Positions 53,426 to 61,236 are shown, numbered from the stretch's first letter. The stretch: 64,000 nucleotides of DNA from DTHT01 sp037444625 (GCA_037444625.1 JBBIMA010000014.1:1-64000); one strand, 5' to 3'. A program made the numbers and translations. The notes: a model not told the origin generated them from the sequence alone.

Positions 53426-53462
53426 GAGGACGGCGCCGCGTAAGGTCTTGGGAGGGCACATT

Positions 53463-54869
53463 ATGGCAATGACTTTGGCCGTCATCATCGGCAACCGCGA
53501 CTTCTTTCCCGACCGCCTCGTCACCGAGGCGCGCCAGGACGTGCTCCGCCTGTTTGAGGACTTGGGGGTGGAGCCTGTGATGCTGTCCGAGACCGACACC
53601 AAGCTCGGCTCGGTCGAAACCTGGGACCACGCCAAGCGCTGCGCCGATCTGTTCCGCGCGCATCGTGACCGCATCGCCGGCGTGCTGGTGACGCTGCCCA
53701 ATTTCGGCGACGAGAAGGGCGTGGCCGATACCTTGAAACTGGCCGGCCTGGACGTACCCATCCTGGTCCAGGCCTACCCTGACGAGCTGGACCGGCTCCA
53801 TGTCGAGCGCCGCCGGGACGCCTTCTGCGGCAAGATCTCGGTGTGCAACAACCTCCGGCAGTATGGCTTCCCCTACACCGTCACCACGCTTCATACCGAC
53901 GAGCTGCTCAGCGAGACCTTCCGGCGGGATCTCACCGACTTCCTCGCCGTCTGCCGTGTGGTGCGCGGCCTCCGCCGGGCCCGCATCGGCGCCGTAGGCG
54001 CGCGGCCGAACGCTTTCAACACCACCCGCTATAGCGAGAAGCTGCTGGAGGCGGCCGGCATCAGCATCAGCACGCTGGACTTGTCGGAGGCGCTGGGCGA
54101 AGCCGGCCGCATCCCCGACGACGACGCGCGCGTGGCACGCAAAATCGAGGAGATCCGGGCCTACGCGGACGCCTCCGCCGTGCCCTCTGCCGCGCTGATC
54201 CGGATGGCCAAGCTGGCCCTCGTGCTCACGGATTGGATGGAGGCATACGACCTGCAAGCCACCGCCCTCCAGTGCTGGAGTTCGCTCCAGCGCAATTACG
54301 GCGTCAACTGCTGCGCCCTCATGAGCATGATGAGCGAGAAGCTGATGCCCAGCGCCTGCGAAGTGGACGTGGCCGGCGTCGTCGCCATGTATGCGTTACA
54401 ACTGGCTTCCGGCCGCCCCAGCGCCCTGGCGGACTGGAACAACAATTACGCCCGAGACCCCGACAAGTGCGTCCTGTTCCACTGCGGCAACTGGGCCAGG
54501 TCGTATCTTCCCGGCGTCCGCCTCGCCACCGCCCCGATTCTGGGTTCGACGCTCGGCGAAGAGAACACCTACGGCGCTTTGGAGGGGCGCACCCCCGCCG
54601 GGCCGGTGACCTTCGCGCGCATCAGCACTGACGACCGGGCGGGGTTGATCCGCAGCTACGTCGCCGAAGGCCGCTTTACCGACGACGCACTGGAGACCTT
54701 CGGCGCGCGCGCCGTCGTTGAGGTGCCCGGCTTGCAAAAGCTCCTGCGGCACATCTGTAAGCGCGGCTTCGAGCACCATGTGGCGGTGAGTGCCTCCCAG
54801 TGCGCCGGCGTCCTGGCCGAAGCCTTCGAAAACTATCTCGGCTGGGACGTTTATCACCACCAGGGGTGA
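53463..54869 (+). CDS. L-fucose/L-arabinose isomerase-family protein
   Basis: 468 residues. The three-domain fucose-isomerase layout is visible: an N-terminal Rossmann half (VIIGNRDFFPDRLV ... GVLVTLPNFGDE), a middle part with a fucose-isomerase-like Glu/Asp site (CCALMSMMSEKLMPSACEVDVAGVVAMYAL; Glu near 287 and Glu-x-Asp near 300), and a C-terminal beta domain with VLFHCGNWARSYLP. The fold is shared by sugar isomerases that use Mn, including SqvD-type sulfoquinovose isomerases. It would make the ketose that the kinase and transketolase process. GGGAGG precedes the ATG. Last gene of the SorC operon. Confidence 0.87.
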   Translation: MAMTLAVIIGNRDFFPDRLVTEARQDVLRLFEDLGVEPVMLSETDTKLGSVETWDHAKRCADLFRAHRDRIAGVLVTLPNFGDEKGVADTLKLAGLDVPILVQAYPDELDRLHVERRRDAFCGKISVCNNLRQYGFPYTVTTLHTDELLSETFRRDLTDFLAVCRVVRGLRRARIGAVGARPNAFNTTRYSEKLLEAAGISISTLDLSEALGEAGRIPDDDARVARKIEEIRAYADASAVPSAALIRMAKLALVLTDWMEAYDLQATALQCWSSLQRNYGVNCCALMSMMSEKLMPSACEVDVAGVVAMYALQLASGRPSALADWNNNYARDPDKCVLFHCGNWARSYLPGVRLATAPILGSTLGEENTYGALEGRTPAGPVTFARISTDDRAGLIRSYVAEGRFTDDALETFGARAVVEVPGLQKLLRHICKRGFEHHVAVSASQCAGVLAEAFENYLGWDVYHHQG

Positions 54870-55175
54870 GCGGCCCCAGGCGCCGCCGCGACTTCCTTTC
54901 TGGTTTGGCGGCTCTCCACAGCCCGCGCCGGCTGATGCGGCCTTCCTCGTAGCGGGTTCGGCCTCGGCAGCCGTCCGCGCCACTTCCCGCCGGATCCTCG
55001 CCCGGCATGGGCTTGGCTCCTTCCTCCGCCCCCGCTCCATGATGCCGGCCGTCGCAGCCAGGGCGCTGCGAGCAACTCCCTTATTTTGCCGTGCATTACG
55101 GAGCAGCTCGCCGAGATGTGAGAAAAGGACGACGGACCGGCGTAGTACAAGGTAGCGGGTTGATACGAGGCCGCC
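54870..55175. other. 306-base gap upstream of the ubiquitin-pupylation operon
   Basis: No clear gene. It must hold the promoter of the large operon that starts at 55176, but no convincing -35/-10 pair was found; the stretch around 55080-55175 is AT-richer, with the strings TTATTTTG and TGAGAAAAGG, and ends with GAGG six bases before the ATG. A minus-strand fragment at 55008-55115 resembles an XRE HTH. Confidence 0.45.
55008..55115 (-). pseudogene. Possible remnant of an XRE-type regulator
   Basis: Read on the minus strand, 36 codons give LGELLRNARQNKGVA, then RSALAATAGI, then MERGRRKEPSP. This is the beginning, HTH core and closing ERGRRxPSP of an XRE domain with about eight residues missing between AGI and ERG. 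There is no start codon in a good position and the frame continues through unrelated sequence. It may be a decayed regulator of the adjacent operon, or chance. Confidence 0.25.
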
Positions 55176-55811
55176 ATGAAAGCCGATTTGAGATCGCATG
55201 GGGCGCCCGGCTCCGGTCCTCAGGCCGCTGAAGGCCGGCCCAAGCCTGAGGCGGCCGCGAGCCCGGGTCGGGATCAGGGCGCGGCCACTTTGTGGTTCAA
55301 GAACGAGGCGGGCGGGTTCACGCCGCTGGTGCTCCGCGGCGACGGCGCCGTGGATCTGGCGGTCGAGCCACCCAGGGCGGTCCAGGGCGCTCTCGCTGCG
55401 GGGGCGCCGCCGGCGGCGCTGCTGCTGCCGGCGCGTCGAGGCGCCCTGGGCGCCTGGGTGCTGATCGCCAACCCGCAAGCCGAGGTGCGGGTGAACGGGT
55501 TTCGCCTGGCGATGGGCATCCGGGCGCTGGGCGACCGGGACGAAATCCGCGTGGGGCATAACCCACCGGTGTATTTCTCCCGCGAAGCGCCGGCTGAGGT
55601 GCAACCTTTCCCGGGCGCGGAGCGACCCGTCCCCTGCCCCCGCTGCCGGCTGGCGATCGAGCCGGGCGAGGCTGCGGTCCGCTGCCCGAGTTGCGGGGTG
55701 TGGCATCACCAGCTCGACGACCGCCCCTGTTACACCTACGCGCCGCACTGCGCGGCCTGCGGCGCGCCGGCGGAGCTCAACGGCGACTACCGTTGGGTGC
55801 CGGAGGTCTGA
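55176..55811 (+). CDS. FHA-like plus RING-type zinc protein, candidate E3-like component
   Basis: 211 residues. Residues 1-35 are Pro/Ala-rich and disordered. About 36-140 look like an FHA-type beta-sandwich: WVLIANPQAEVRVNGFRLAMG and ALGDRDEIRVG are the classic FHA turns. The C-terminus is a cross-brace zinc domain of the prokaryotic RING type: C154-x2-C157, C170-x2-C173, H177/H178, C185, C192-x2-C195, with the hallmark CPSCGVWHH. Prokaryotic RING families are known to occur beside E1, E2 and JAB genes, where they are predicted E3s or adaptors. FHA domains bind phosphothreonine, so substrate choice could depend on phosphorylation. First gene of the operon; its stop overlaps the E1 start (TGATG). 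Confidence 0.8.
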   Translation: MKADLRSHGAPGSGPQAAEGRPKPEAAASPGRDQGAATLWFKNEAGGFTPLVLRGDGAVDLAVEPPRAVQGALAAGAPPAALLLPARRGALGAWVLIANPQAEVRVNGFRLAMGIRALGDRDEIRVGHNPPVYFSREAPAEVQPFPGAERPVPCPRCRLAIEPGEAAVRCPSCGVWHHQLDDRPCYTYAPHCAACGAPAELNGDYRWVPEV

Positions 55812-56833
55812 TGAGCGTCCTTACGGTCATAGGCGCGGGCAACATCGGCAGCCACCTGGTTGTCCACTTGGCGCGCATGCCGGCGGTCAGGCGGGTGATG
55901 ATCGTGGATCCCGATCGCTACGAGGCGCGGAACCTTGAGTCGCAGCACATCGCCGCGGCCGAGGTGGGCAAGCCCAAGGCTGCGGTGCAAGCCCGCCGGT
56001 TGCGCGCCATTCGCCCCGACCTTGAAGTGACGCCCTTGGCGGCTGCGGTCGAGGATGTACCGCTGGGACGCTTGCGGGCGGATGTGATTCTGGCCTGTTT
56101 GGACTCCAAGCTGGCCCGCCAGCGCGCCGGCGAAGCGGCCTGGCGCTTGGGTGTGCCGCTGATTGACGCCGGCGTGCGTCCGGACGGCCTGCTGGTGCGG
56201 GTGAGCGTGCACGTGCCGGGGCCGGGGCAGTCCTGTCTGGAATGCGCCTGGTCGGAGGCTGACTACGCGGCCCTTGAACAGAGGCAGCCCTGCTTGAACG
56301 GGGCGGCGGCTTCCGCGCCCACGCAGGCTCCCGCGGCTCTGGGCGCATTGGCGGCCGCGCTGCAAGGGCTCGAGTGCCGGCGCCTGCTGGCCGGCGACGC
56401 GGGCATGGCGGGCAGGCAGCTCGTGCTGGATGCGGACTCCCGCAAGCTCTACGAGACCGCGATCGCGCCCAATCCGGGTTGCCGTTTCGACCACCGAATC
56501 TGGCCGGTCGAGGGCACGGCGCCCCAGACGCTCACGGTGGGCGAGGTGCTCGAATGGGGAGCTCTGTCGGTCCCGGGCAGGCACTTCGCCCGAAGCTTGA
56601 CTTGCCGCGGTTGCGGGCGCAAGCGCACGACGCTGAGGCTGACCATGCCCTCCGGTGTGGTCAGCGCCAGGTGCCCGCGCTGCCAGGAGCAGTTGCGGCC
56701 GCTCGGCTTCGAACTGCTCGAACGGCTCCAGGGAGATCTACCGGCGGGCTTGCGCCGGCGCCGGCTGCGGGACGTGGGCTTGCGCCCGGGCGACGTTTTC
56801 CAGGCCGGCGAGCGTTTCTTCGAGGTGGTCTGA
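55811..56833 (+). CDS. E1-like (ThiF/MoeB superfamily) activating enzyme
   Basis: 340 residues. The adenylation fold starts at once with VIGAGNIGSHL (G8-x-G10-x2-G13) and has the E1 signature VDPDRYEARNLESQHI (D33, D35, R40, N41, Q45), a Lys in GKPKAA (about 54) and VILACLDSKLARQ (D98). Cys residues at 142/145 and 161 (QPCLNGAA) are candidates for the thioester site. The C-terminal 75 residues have a zinc ribbon C265-x2-C268 and C288-x2-C291, an unusual tail. E1s adenylate the modifier's C-terminal Gly and pass it to the E2. It overlaps both neighbours by one to three bases. It is a minimal single-domain E1, not the two-domain eukaryotic type. Confidence 0.9.
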   Translation: MSVLTVIGAGNIGSHLVVHLARMPAVRRVMIVDPDRYEARNLESQHIAAAEVGKPKAAVQARRLRAIRPDLEVTPLAAAVEDVPLGRLRADVILACLDSKLARQRAGEAAWRLGVPLIDAGVRPDGLLVRVSVHVPGPGQSCLECAWSEADYAALEQRQPCLNGAAASAPTQAPAALGALAAALQGLECRRLLAGDAGMAGRQLVLDADSRKLYETAIAPNPGCRFDHRIWPVEGTAPQTLTVGEVLEWGALSVPGRHFARSLTCRGCGRKRTTLRLTMPSGVVSARCPRCQEQLRPLGFELLERLQGDLPAGLRRRRLRDVGLRPGDVFQAGERFFEVV

Positions 56834-57321
56834 TGCGGGACGTGGTGCTCGAATCGTTTCTGGAAGCCCAGTTCGCCGCGGCCAAAGCGTTGGCCGAGGC
56901 CAGCGACATCCTGGAATTGTGGCCGGCCGACACCCGGCGCTATGTGGCGCACTTCAATTGCCGGGGCCTGGTTTGCCAGGGAGACGAGATCCGCCCGTGG
57001 GAGGGCCGGTTTACGGCGGGCATCTTTTTCCCGTCCGATTATCTGCGGCGGGTGGAGCCGGCCCTGGTGGTGACTTGGGTTCAGCCGGCCAACGTGTGGC
57101 ATCCCAACATCGCGCCGCCGCTGATCTGCGTGGGACGGATGCCGCCCGGCACGCCCTTGGTGGATCTGCTCCACCAGGTTTACGAGATCATCACCTGGCA
57201 GCGCTTCACGCCCAATGAGCACGATGCGCTGAACCGGCCGGCCTGCCAGTGGGCGCGCAACCATCGGGAGCAATTGCCCGTGGACAGCCGGCCCTTGCGG
57301 TGGAGGCGGCCCGGGCGATGA
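56833..57321 (+). CDS. E2-like ubiquitin-conjugating (UBC-fold) protein
   Basis: 162 residues, the size of a bare UBC domain. The E2 core is clear: a substrate strand YVAHFNCRGLV, beta-meander EGRFTAGIFFPSDYLRRVEP, then VWHPNI (H90-P91-N92) and the catalytic Cys C99 in PLICVG, one residue closer to HPN than in most E2s. The helix LVDLLHQVYEIITW and the family end NEHDALNRPACQWARNH follow. It would carry the modifier as a thioester from the E1 to substrates. The E1 stop overlaps its start; a 40-base gap with an AT-rich tract follows. Confidence 0.88.
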   Translation: MRDVVLESFLEAQFAAAKALAEASDILELWPADTRRYVAHFNCRGLVCQGDEIRPWEGRFTAGIFFPSDYLRRVEPALVVTWVQPANVWHPNIAPPLICVGRMPPGTPLVDLLHQVYEIITWQRFTPNEHDALNRPACQWARNHREQLPVDSRPLRWRRPGR

Positions 57322-57361
57322 GAATGCCATGGCGCCGGGGCGTATATATCCGAGGGACCCC

Positions 57362-58219
57362 ATGAATCTGACGGACCTCGATGGCGTTCTACGATGCCTT
57401 GCGCGCCGGGTCCGCCGGCAGGACGATGGCTGGCGATTCACGCTGGGCGAGGCCGCGGAGCTGGCTGCCCGGGCTGAAGTGGACGATGGATGGCTGGCGA
57501 TGACCGTGCCTTGGCCTGAACAGCTCACGCCGGACGGGGCTTGGCCGCTGGTGTGCCGGAACGCGCGGCTGGCCGGGCAGGCCAAGTACGCCCTTTCGGG
57601 AGTCCGGTTGGAATGCCGGGCGGAAATTGACATGGCTGCGGGCGGCGACTGGGCCGGCCGGCTGCGCCAGAGCTACGCGGGCTTGGTGCAAGCTTTCGCC
57701 CTCAAGGACGACGCGCCGGCCGCGCCCGACGAGGCTGCGGCCACCTCGGGGCCCGTCCCGCTGGCGGAGCTGCTGGAGCAGGCAGGCTGGCCGGCCCTGC
57801 TGCGCGATCCGCAACGAGCCGCTGTGGAGCTGGAGACCGGAAGCGACCTTTATCAGCAGGCGCTGGTCGAACAGACGCCGCACGGCTGGCGCCTCACGGC
57901 GGAGCTGATTGAATGGCGCGAGGCGGCGCCGGAGTCCCGCCGAGCGCTGGCGGTGCTGCTGCTGCGCGCCTGCGGAGCCGTACGGCTGATTCGAGCCGCA
58001 GCCCGGCAGCAGTCTCAGCTCCGGGCCTGGCTGGAGATTTGCTACCCCAGCCCGCCGACGCCGGCGGAGCTCAACCACGCCCTGGCGGCCCTCAGCGTGG
58101 CCTGCCGGTGGTGCGCCAGGGAGGCGGCAGCGCTGGGGGATCCGGCGCTGGCGCAGGCCTACTTGCAAGTACAAGGACTCGGCTTGCCGAGAGAAGGAGG
58201 AACCAAACATGGCGAATGA
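57362..58219 (+). CDS. Unknown protein inside the ubiquitin-like operon
   Basis: 285 residues, no signal or membrane segments, acidic. The N-terminal 120 residues alternate short strands and turns (GWRFTLGEAAELAARAEVDDGWLAMTVPWP, LECRAEIDM), vaguely like secretion-chaperone or YbjN folds; the C-terminal 120 residues are helical (SRRALAVLLLRACGAVRLIRAAARQQSQLRAWLE). No family is recognised. ATG 57362 has GAGGG six bases upstream; an ATG at 57329 would add eleven residues. It overlaps the Ubl gene by 11 bases, so it is translated with it. Its conserved place between E2 and modifier suggests an adaptor or assembly factor; this is inference. Confidence 0.65.
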   Translation: MNLTDLDGVLRCLARRVRRQDDGWRFTLGEAAELAARAEVDDGWLAMTVPWPEQLTPDGAWPLVCRNARLAGQAKYALSGVRLECRAEIDMAAGGDWAGRLRQSYAGLVQAFALKDDAPAAPDEAAATSGPVPLAELLEQAGWPALLRDPQRAAVELETGSDLYQQALVEQTPHGWRLTAELIEWREAAPESRRALAVLLLRACGAVRLIRAAARQQSQLRAWLEICYPSPPTPAELNHALAALSVACRWCAREAAALGDPALAQAYLQVQGLGLPREGGTKHGE

Positions 58220-58475
58220 AAAGACGACGACCCTGTCGCTGGAAGTCAGCGACGTCTCCGGGCAGCGCATCGTGCGCCGCGATGACGTCCCGCCGGAAAT
58301 GACGGTGGGCGAGTTGGTGCACGTCTTCGTCGCGGCGATGCGCCTGCCGGATAACGTGCCCTATCAGGTGCGGCTGGAGCGAGAGGCGCGTCACGTCAAC
58401 TATAGCGAGCGTGTGGCGGACGCCTTCGAGAGCGGCGATCGTGTCACGCTCCAGCCCAACATTGACGCCGGTTGA
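58209..58475 (+). CDS. Ubiquitin-like beta-grasp modifier ending in Gly
   Basis: 88 residues with a beta-grasp pattern: two N-terminal strands (TTTLSLEVSDVSG, QRIVRRDDVPP), the helix MTVGELVHVFVAAMRLP, then YQVRLERE and a C-terminal strand DAFESGDRVTLQPNIDAG. It ends directly in I-D-A-G, so the C-terminal Gly is already exposed and no peptidase trimming is needed before E1 activation. AAGGAGGA lies just upstream, and the start overlaps the preceding gene by 11 bases. The single Gly differs from eukaryotic GG but is known in bacterial and archaeal beta-grasp modifiers. It is the presumed substrate of the E1/E2 pair and of the JAMM peptidase. Confidence 0.82.
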   Translation: MANEKTTTLSLEVSDVSGQRIVRRDDVPPEMTVGELVHVFVAAMRLPDNVPYQVRLEREARHVNYSERVADAFESGDRVTLQPNIDAG

Positions 58476-58509
58476 GAACGGTCTCGGGCGGCGCAGGGAG
58501 GAGCGGCCC

Positions 58510-59538
58510 ATGCTGGAAAGCGGCTACCGTTACGTGCTCGAGCTGTTCAAAGAGGACGGCGCCTGGCTGGGACGTGTGTCCGCGGAGGCCGACTGGGTCC
58601 CAGCCCTGGAGTGGACACGGTTCACCGCCCTGCGCCGCGGCCTGTTGCCCCGGGAGGCTCTGGCCGCGAGCGCGTCCCTCGAGCCGGTTTGGGACGCCCA
58701 GGCGGGCGAGCCGCATCTGGCGGGCTTCCAAGTGGCGATCGCGGCCGACGGCCGGGAGGCCAGGTGCAGCTTCACGACGGCCTACTTCCGCAACCTCGCC
58801 GAGCAAGCCTCCAGGCACTTTGTCGAGCAGGGTTTGCTTTCCGAGGGCGAGATCTTTCGGTTCGCAGTGGCCGCCTACCGGCGGTTTCCACCTTCCGACA
58901 ACGGGGGCGGTGCGATCGAGCTGCCCCCGCCGCTTTCCATCCATCCTGCTTCGCTGGAGAGCTACCTGCGCCGCGCCGCGCCGGTCGGGATTATTGACGC
59001 CCAGGATTATCCGGTCTTCCTGCCGGCCTCGCTGTTGAAGGAACTCGAGGAGCTGACGCGCGCCCAGGCCGGCTTGGAGACCGGCGGCGTGTTGATCGGG
59101 CGCTTGTTCTACGACCCTGGCGGGCCCGAGCTGTTCGCGGAAGCGGCCGCTCAAATCCCCTTGCGCGGGCAAGGCGAACCGACCCGTCTGAGCTTCACGC
59201 CCGAACGCTGGACTGAAATCCAGGCGGCCCTGGCGCTTCGCCGCCGGGAGGAAACCTGCTTGGGCTACTGGCACTCGCATCCCGTCGCTGCCTGGTGCCG
59301 GGAAAAGGGCAGGCAATGCTGCCCCGAAAGGCTGCCCACCTGCGGATTGGCGCAGGATTACTTCAGCGGCGAGGACCGCGCCCTGCTGCGGGCGGTCTTC
59401 CCGCGAGCTTACAGCCTGGGCCTCGTGGTGAACGATCAGCCTCTGGGCCGGCTCACCTTTTCCTTGTTTGGTTGGCGCAGAGGGCTCATCCAGGCCCGAG
59501 GCTACTACCTGTTGGAGGGGGAGGACCGGAATGCGTAA
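58510..59538 (+). CDS. JAMM/JAB-domain metallopeptidase (predicted deconjugase)
   Basis: 342 residues. The N-terminal half (to about 165) is a divergent beta domain of unknown fold. The C-terminal JAB domain has the complete JAMM set: E190 (LETGGVLIG), H255 and H257 (GYWHSHP), S286 and D289 (YFSGEDR). Between the HxH and SxxD elements the loop is about 20 residues longer than usual and holds four Cys (C263, C270, C271, C278), which could bind another zinc. JAMM peptidases hydrolyse isopeptide bonds or trim modifiers. As the Ubl already ends in Gly, deconjugation is the likelier role. AGGGAGGAG precedes the ATG at 58510. The stop overlaps the AAA gene by 8 bases. Confidence 0.88.
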   Translation: MLESGYRYVLELFKEDGAWLGRVSAEADWVPALEWTRFTALRRGLLPREALAASASLEPVWDAQAGEPHLAGFQVAIAADGREARCSFTTAYFRNLAEQASRHFVEQGLLSEGEIFRFAVAAYRRFPPSDNGGGAIELPPPLSIHPASLESYLRRAAPVGIIDAQDYPVFLPASLLKELEELTRAQAGLETGGVLIGRLFYDPGGPELFAEAAAQIPLRGQGEPTRLSFTPERWTEIQAALALRRREETCLGYWHSHPVAAWCREKGRQCCPERLPTCGLAQDYFSGEDRALLRAVFPRAYSLGLVVNDQPLGRLTFSLFGWRRGLIQARGYYLLEGEDRNA

Positions 59539-61219
59539 CGCGGCTCGCAGTCCGCAGATCGAAGCCGCTCTGGCGCAACTGACCCAGGTCGGTGAGGGCG
59601 CGCCGGCGATGGCCCACAAGCTCGAGTTATTGGCGATGCTGCGGGGCCTGTCGCCGGAAGTCGGGGCGCGCCTGGATCGCGCCCTGCTCGAGCAGATCGA
59701 ACAACTGGGCGCCGGCCTGCGCGCGGCCCGCGAGGCGCAGGCGAAGCTGCGCGGCCTGGCGGATAAACTCACCGCGCCCGCTTGGCGGCCTGCCGTGTTG
59801 CTGGGGATCTCGGAAACAGCGCTGGGTCCGGCGGCCCTGGTCCTGGACGGGCACATGCGCCTGGTCGTGGGCCTGGCCGAGGGCGTGGACCCGACCTCGC
59901 TCGCCGTCGGCGACGAGGTCCTGCTGGCGAACGGGGAGAACGTGCTGATGGGAAAGTCGCCGTTTGCCGCATGGCGCGGCGGACACACCGCCGCCTTCGA
60001 CCGCCGCACCGAGGACGGGCGTCTCGTGTTGCGCCACCGCGAGGAGGAGGTCGTCGTGCGAGCAGCCGCCTCCCTGGCCCAGGACCGCCTGAAACCGGGT
60101 CAGCCCGTGCGCTTCGACCAGGAAGCCTGGCTGGCTTTCGAGACCCTGGAACGGCCCCAGGACAGCAGCTTCTTCCTCGAGGAGACGCCCCGCGAGACCT
60201 TCGCCGACATCGGCGGTCTGGACCGCGAGATCGAGCAGTTGCAGCGGGTGATTCGCCTGCGCCTCGAGCACCCCGAGCTGGTGCGCAAGTACCGGCTGCT
60301 GCCCCGCAAGGCGGTATTGCTGCACGGGCCGCCCGGCACGGGCAAGACCCTGATGGCGCGGGCACTGGCCAACTGGCTGGCGACGCTGTCCCGCTCGAAG
60401 CGCTCCCGCTTCATGAACATCAAGCCGGCCGCGCTGCATTCGATGTGGTACGGCCAGAGCGAGGCGAACTATCGCGAGGTCTTCCGGGTCGCCCGGGAGG
60501 CGGGCGAGCAGGAGCCGGAAGTGCCCGTGGTGATGTTCTTCGACGAGATTGACGCCGTCGGGGCGACGCGCGGCGCCTCGTGGCACCGAGTGGACGATCG
60601 CGTGTTGAACGCCTTCATGGCCGAGCTCAACGGCCTTGAGGAGCGGGGCAACATCCTGGTGGTGGCGGCCACCAACCGCCTGGACGTGGTGGACCCCGCC
60701 TTGCTGCGTCCCGGGCGCCTGGGCGATTTGCAGATTCGAATTCCGCGGCCTGATCGGAGGGCGGCGCGGGAGATCTTCTTGAAGCACCTGCCGGCCGAAG
60801 CCCCCTACCAGTTCGACGGGGGCGATCCCGCCGCGGCCCGCGAAGCGCTGGTGGAAGCGGCCCTGGCGCGCCTGTTCGCCGCCGACGGAGACAGCGAGCT
60901 GGCGACCATCACCTTCCGCGACGGCAGCCGCCGGGCGGTCTGCGCCCGCGACCTGATCAACGGCGCCGAGATCGCCCGGATGGCGCAAAGCGCCCGGGAG
61001 AGGGCCGGCTGGCGTGAAGCGCAGACCGGGCGCAGCGGCGTGCGCCTGGAAGACTTGCTGGAGGAAGTGGCGGAGTTTCTCCAAACCGCCGGCCGCATGC
61101 TGACGCCCGCCAATTGCCGCCAGCATCTGGACGACCTGCCCCAGGACTTGGACGTGGTGCGCATCGAACCGCGCCTGCGGCGCGCGCCTGCCGCCCACCG
61201 ATTCCTCAATATCGCCTGA
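59531..61219 (+). CDS. ARC/Mpa-like proteasomal AAA ATPase
   Basis: 562 residues. The N-terminal 80 residues contain a helical, partly coiled-coil region (LDRALLEQIEQLGAGLRAAREAQAKL), which in Mpa binds Pup. Two OB-like modules follow (RPAVLLGISE ... VVGLAEGVDP; ENVLMGKSPF ... VVVRAAASLAQD). The AAA domain has Walker A GPPGTGKT (266-273), an aromatic pore loop (W306-Y307 in HSMWYGQSEAN), Walker B MFFDEID (335-341) and ATNRLDVVDPALLRPGR. The end, RFLNIA, lacks the QYL or HbYX tail by which Mpa docks on the 20S proteasome. It would unfold tagged proteins. It is placed between the E1-E2-JAMM and Pup genes, so it could serve both tags. Confidence 0.88.
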   Translation: MRNAARSPQIEAALAQLTQVGEGAPAMAHKLELLAMLRGLSPEVGARLDRALLEQIEQLGAGLRAAREAQAKLRGLADKLTAPAWRPAVLLGISETALGPAALVLDGHMRLVVGLAEGVDPTSLAVGDEVLLANGENVLMGKSPFAAWRGGHTAAFDRRTEDGRLVLRHREEEVVVRAAASLAQDRLKPGQPVRFDQEAWLAFETLERPQDSSFFLEETPRETFADIGGLDREIEQLQRVIRLRLEHPELVRKYRLLPRKAVLLHGPPGTGKTLMARALANWLATLSRSKRSRFMNIKPAALHSMWYGQSEANYREVFRVAREAGEQEPEVPVVMFFDEIDAVGATRGASWHRVDDRVLNAFMAELNGLEERGNILVVAATNRLDVVDPALLRPGRLGDLQIRIPRPDRRAAREIFLKHLPAEAPYQFDGGDPAAAREALVEAALARLFAADGDSELATITFRDGSRRAVCARDLINGAEIARMAQSARERAGWREAQTGRSGVRLEDLLEEVAEFLQTAGRMLTPANCRQHLDDLPQDLDVVRIEPRLRRAPAAHRFLNIA

Positions 61220-61236
61220 GGGCCCAGGAGGACGTT

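Noticed and set aside
49079..54869. Sulfoquinovose transketolase pathway
   Set aside because: A split transketolase and a fucose-isomerase-like enzyme would fit, but no sulfoquinovosidase, sulfolactaldehyde enzyme or sulfonate exporter is present, and the FGGY kinase is not expected. Kept only as an alternative.
54854..55177. Minus-strand open frame of about 107 codons in the gap before the FHA-RING gene
   Set aside because: Low-complexity Arg/Gly/Pro translation and no domain; only a short HTH-like piece in another frame is noted separately.
55811..58475. Molybdopterin or thiamine sulfur-carrier (ThiF/ThiS or MoeB/MoaD) system
   Set aside because: The adjacent UBC-fold E2, RING-type protein and JAMM peptidase, and the absence of thiamine or molybdopterin genes, favour protein conjugation.
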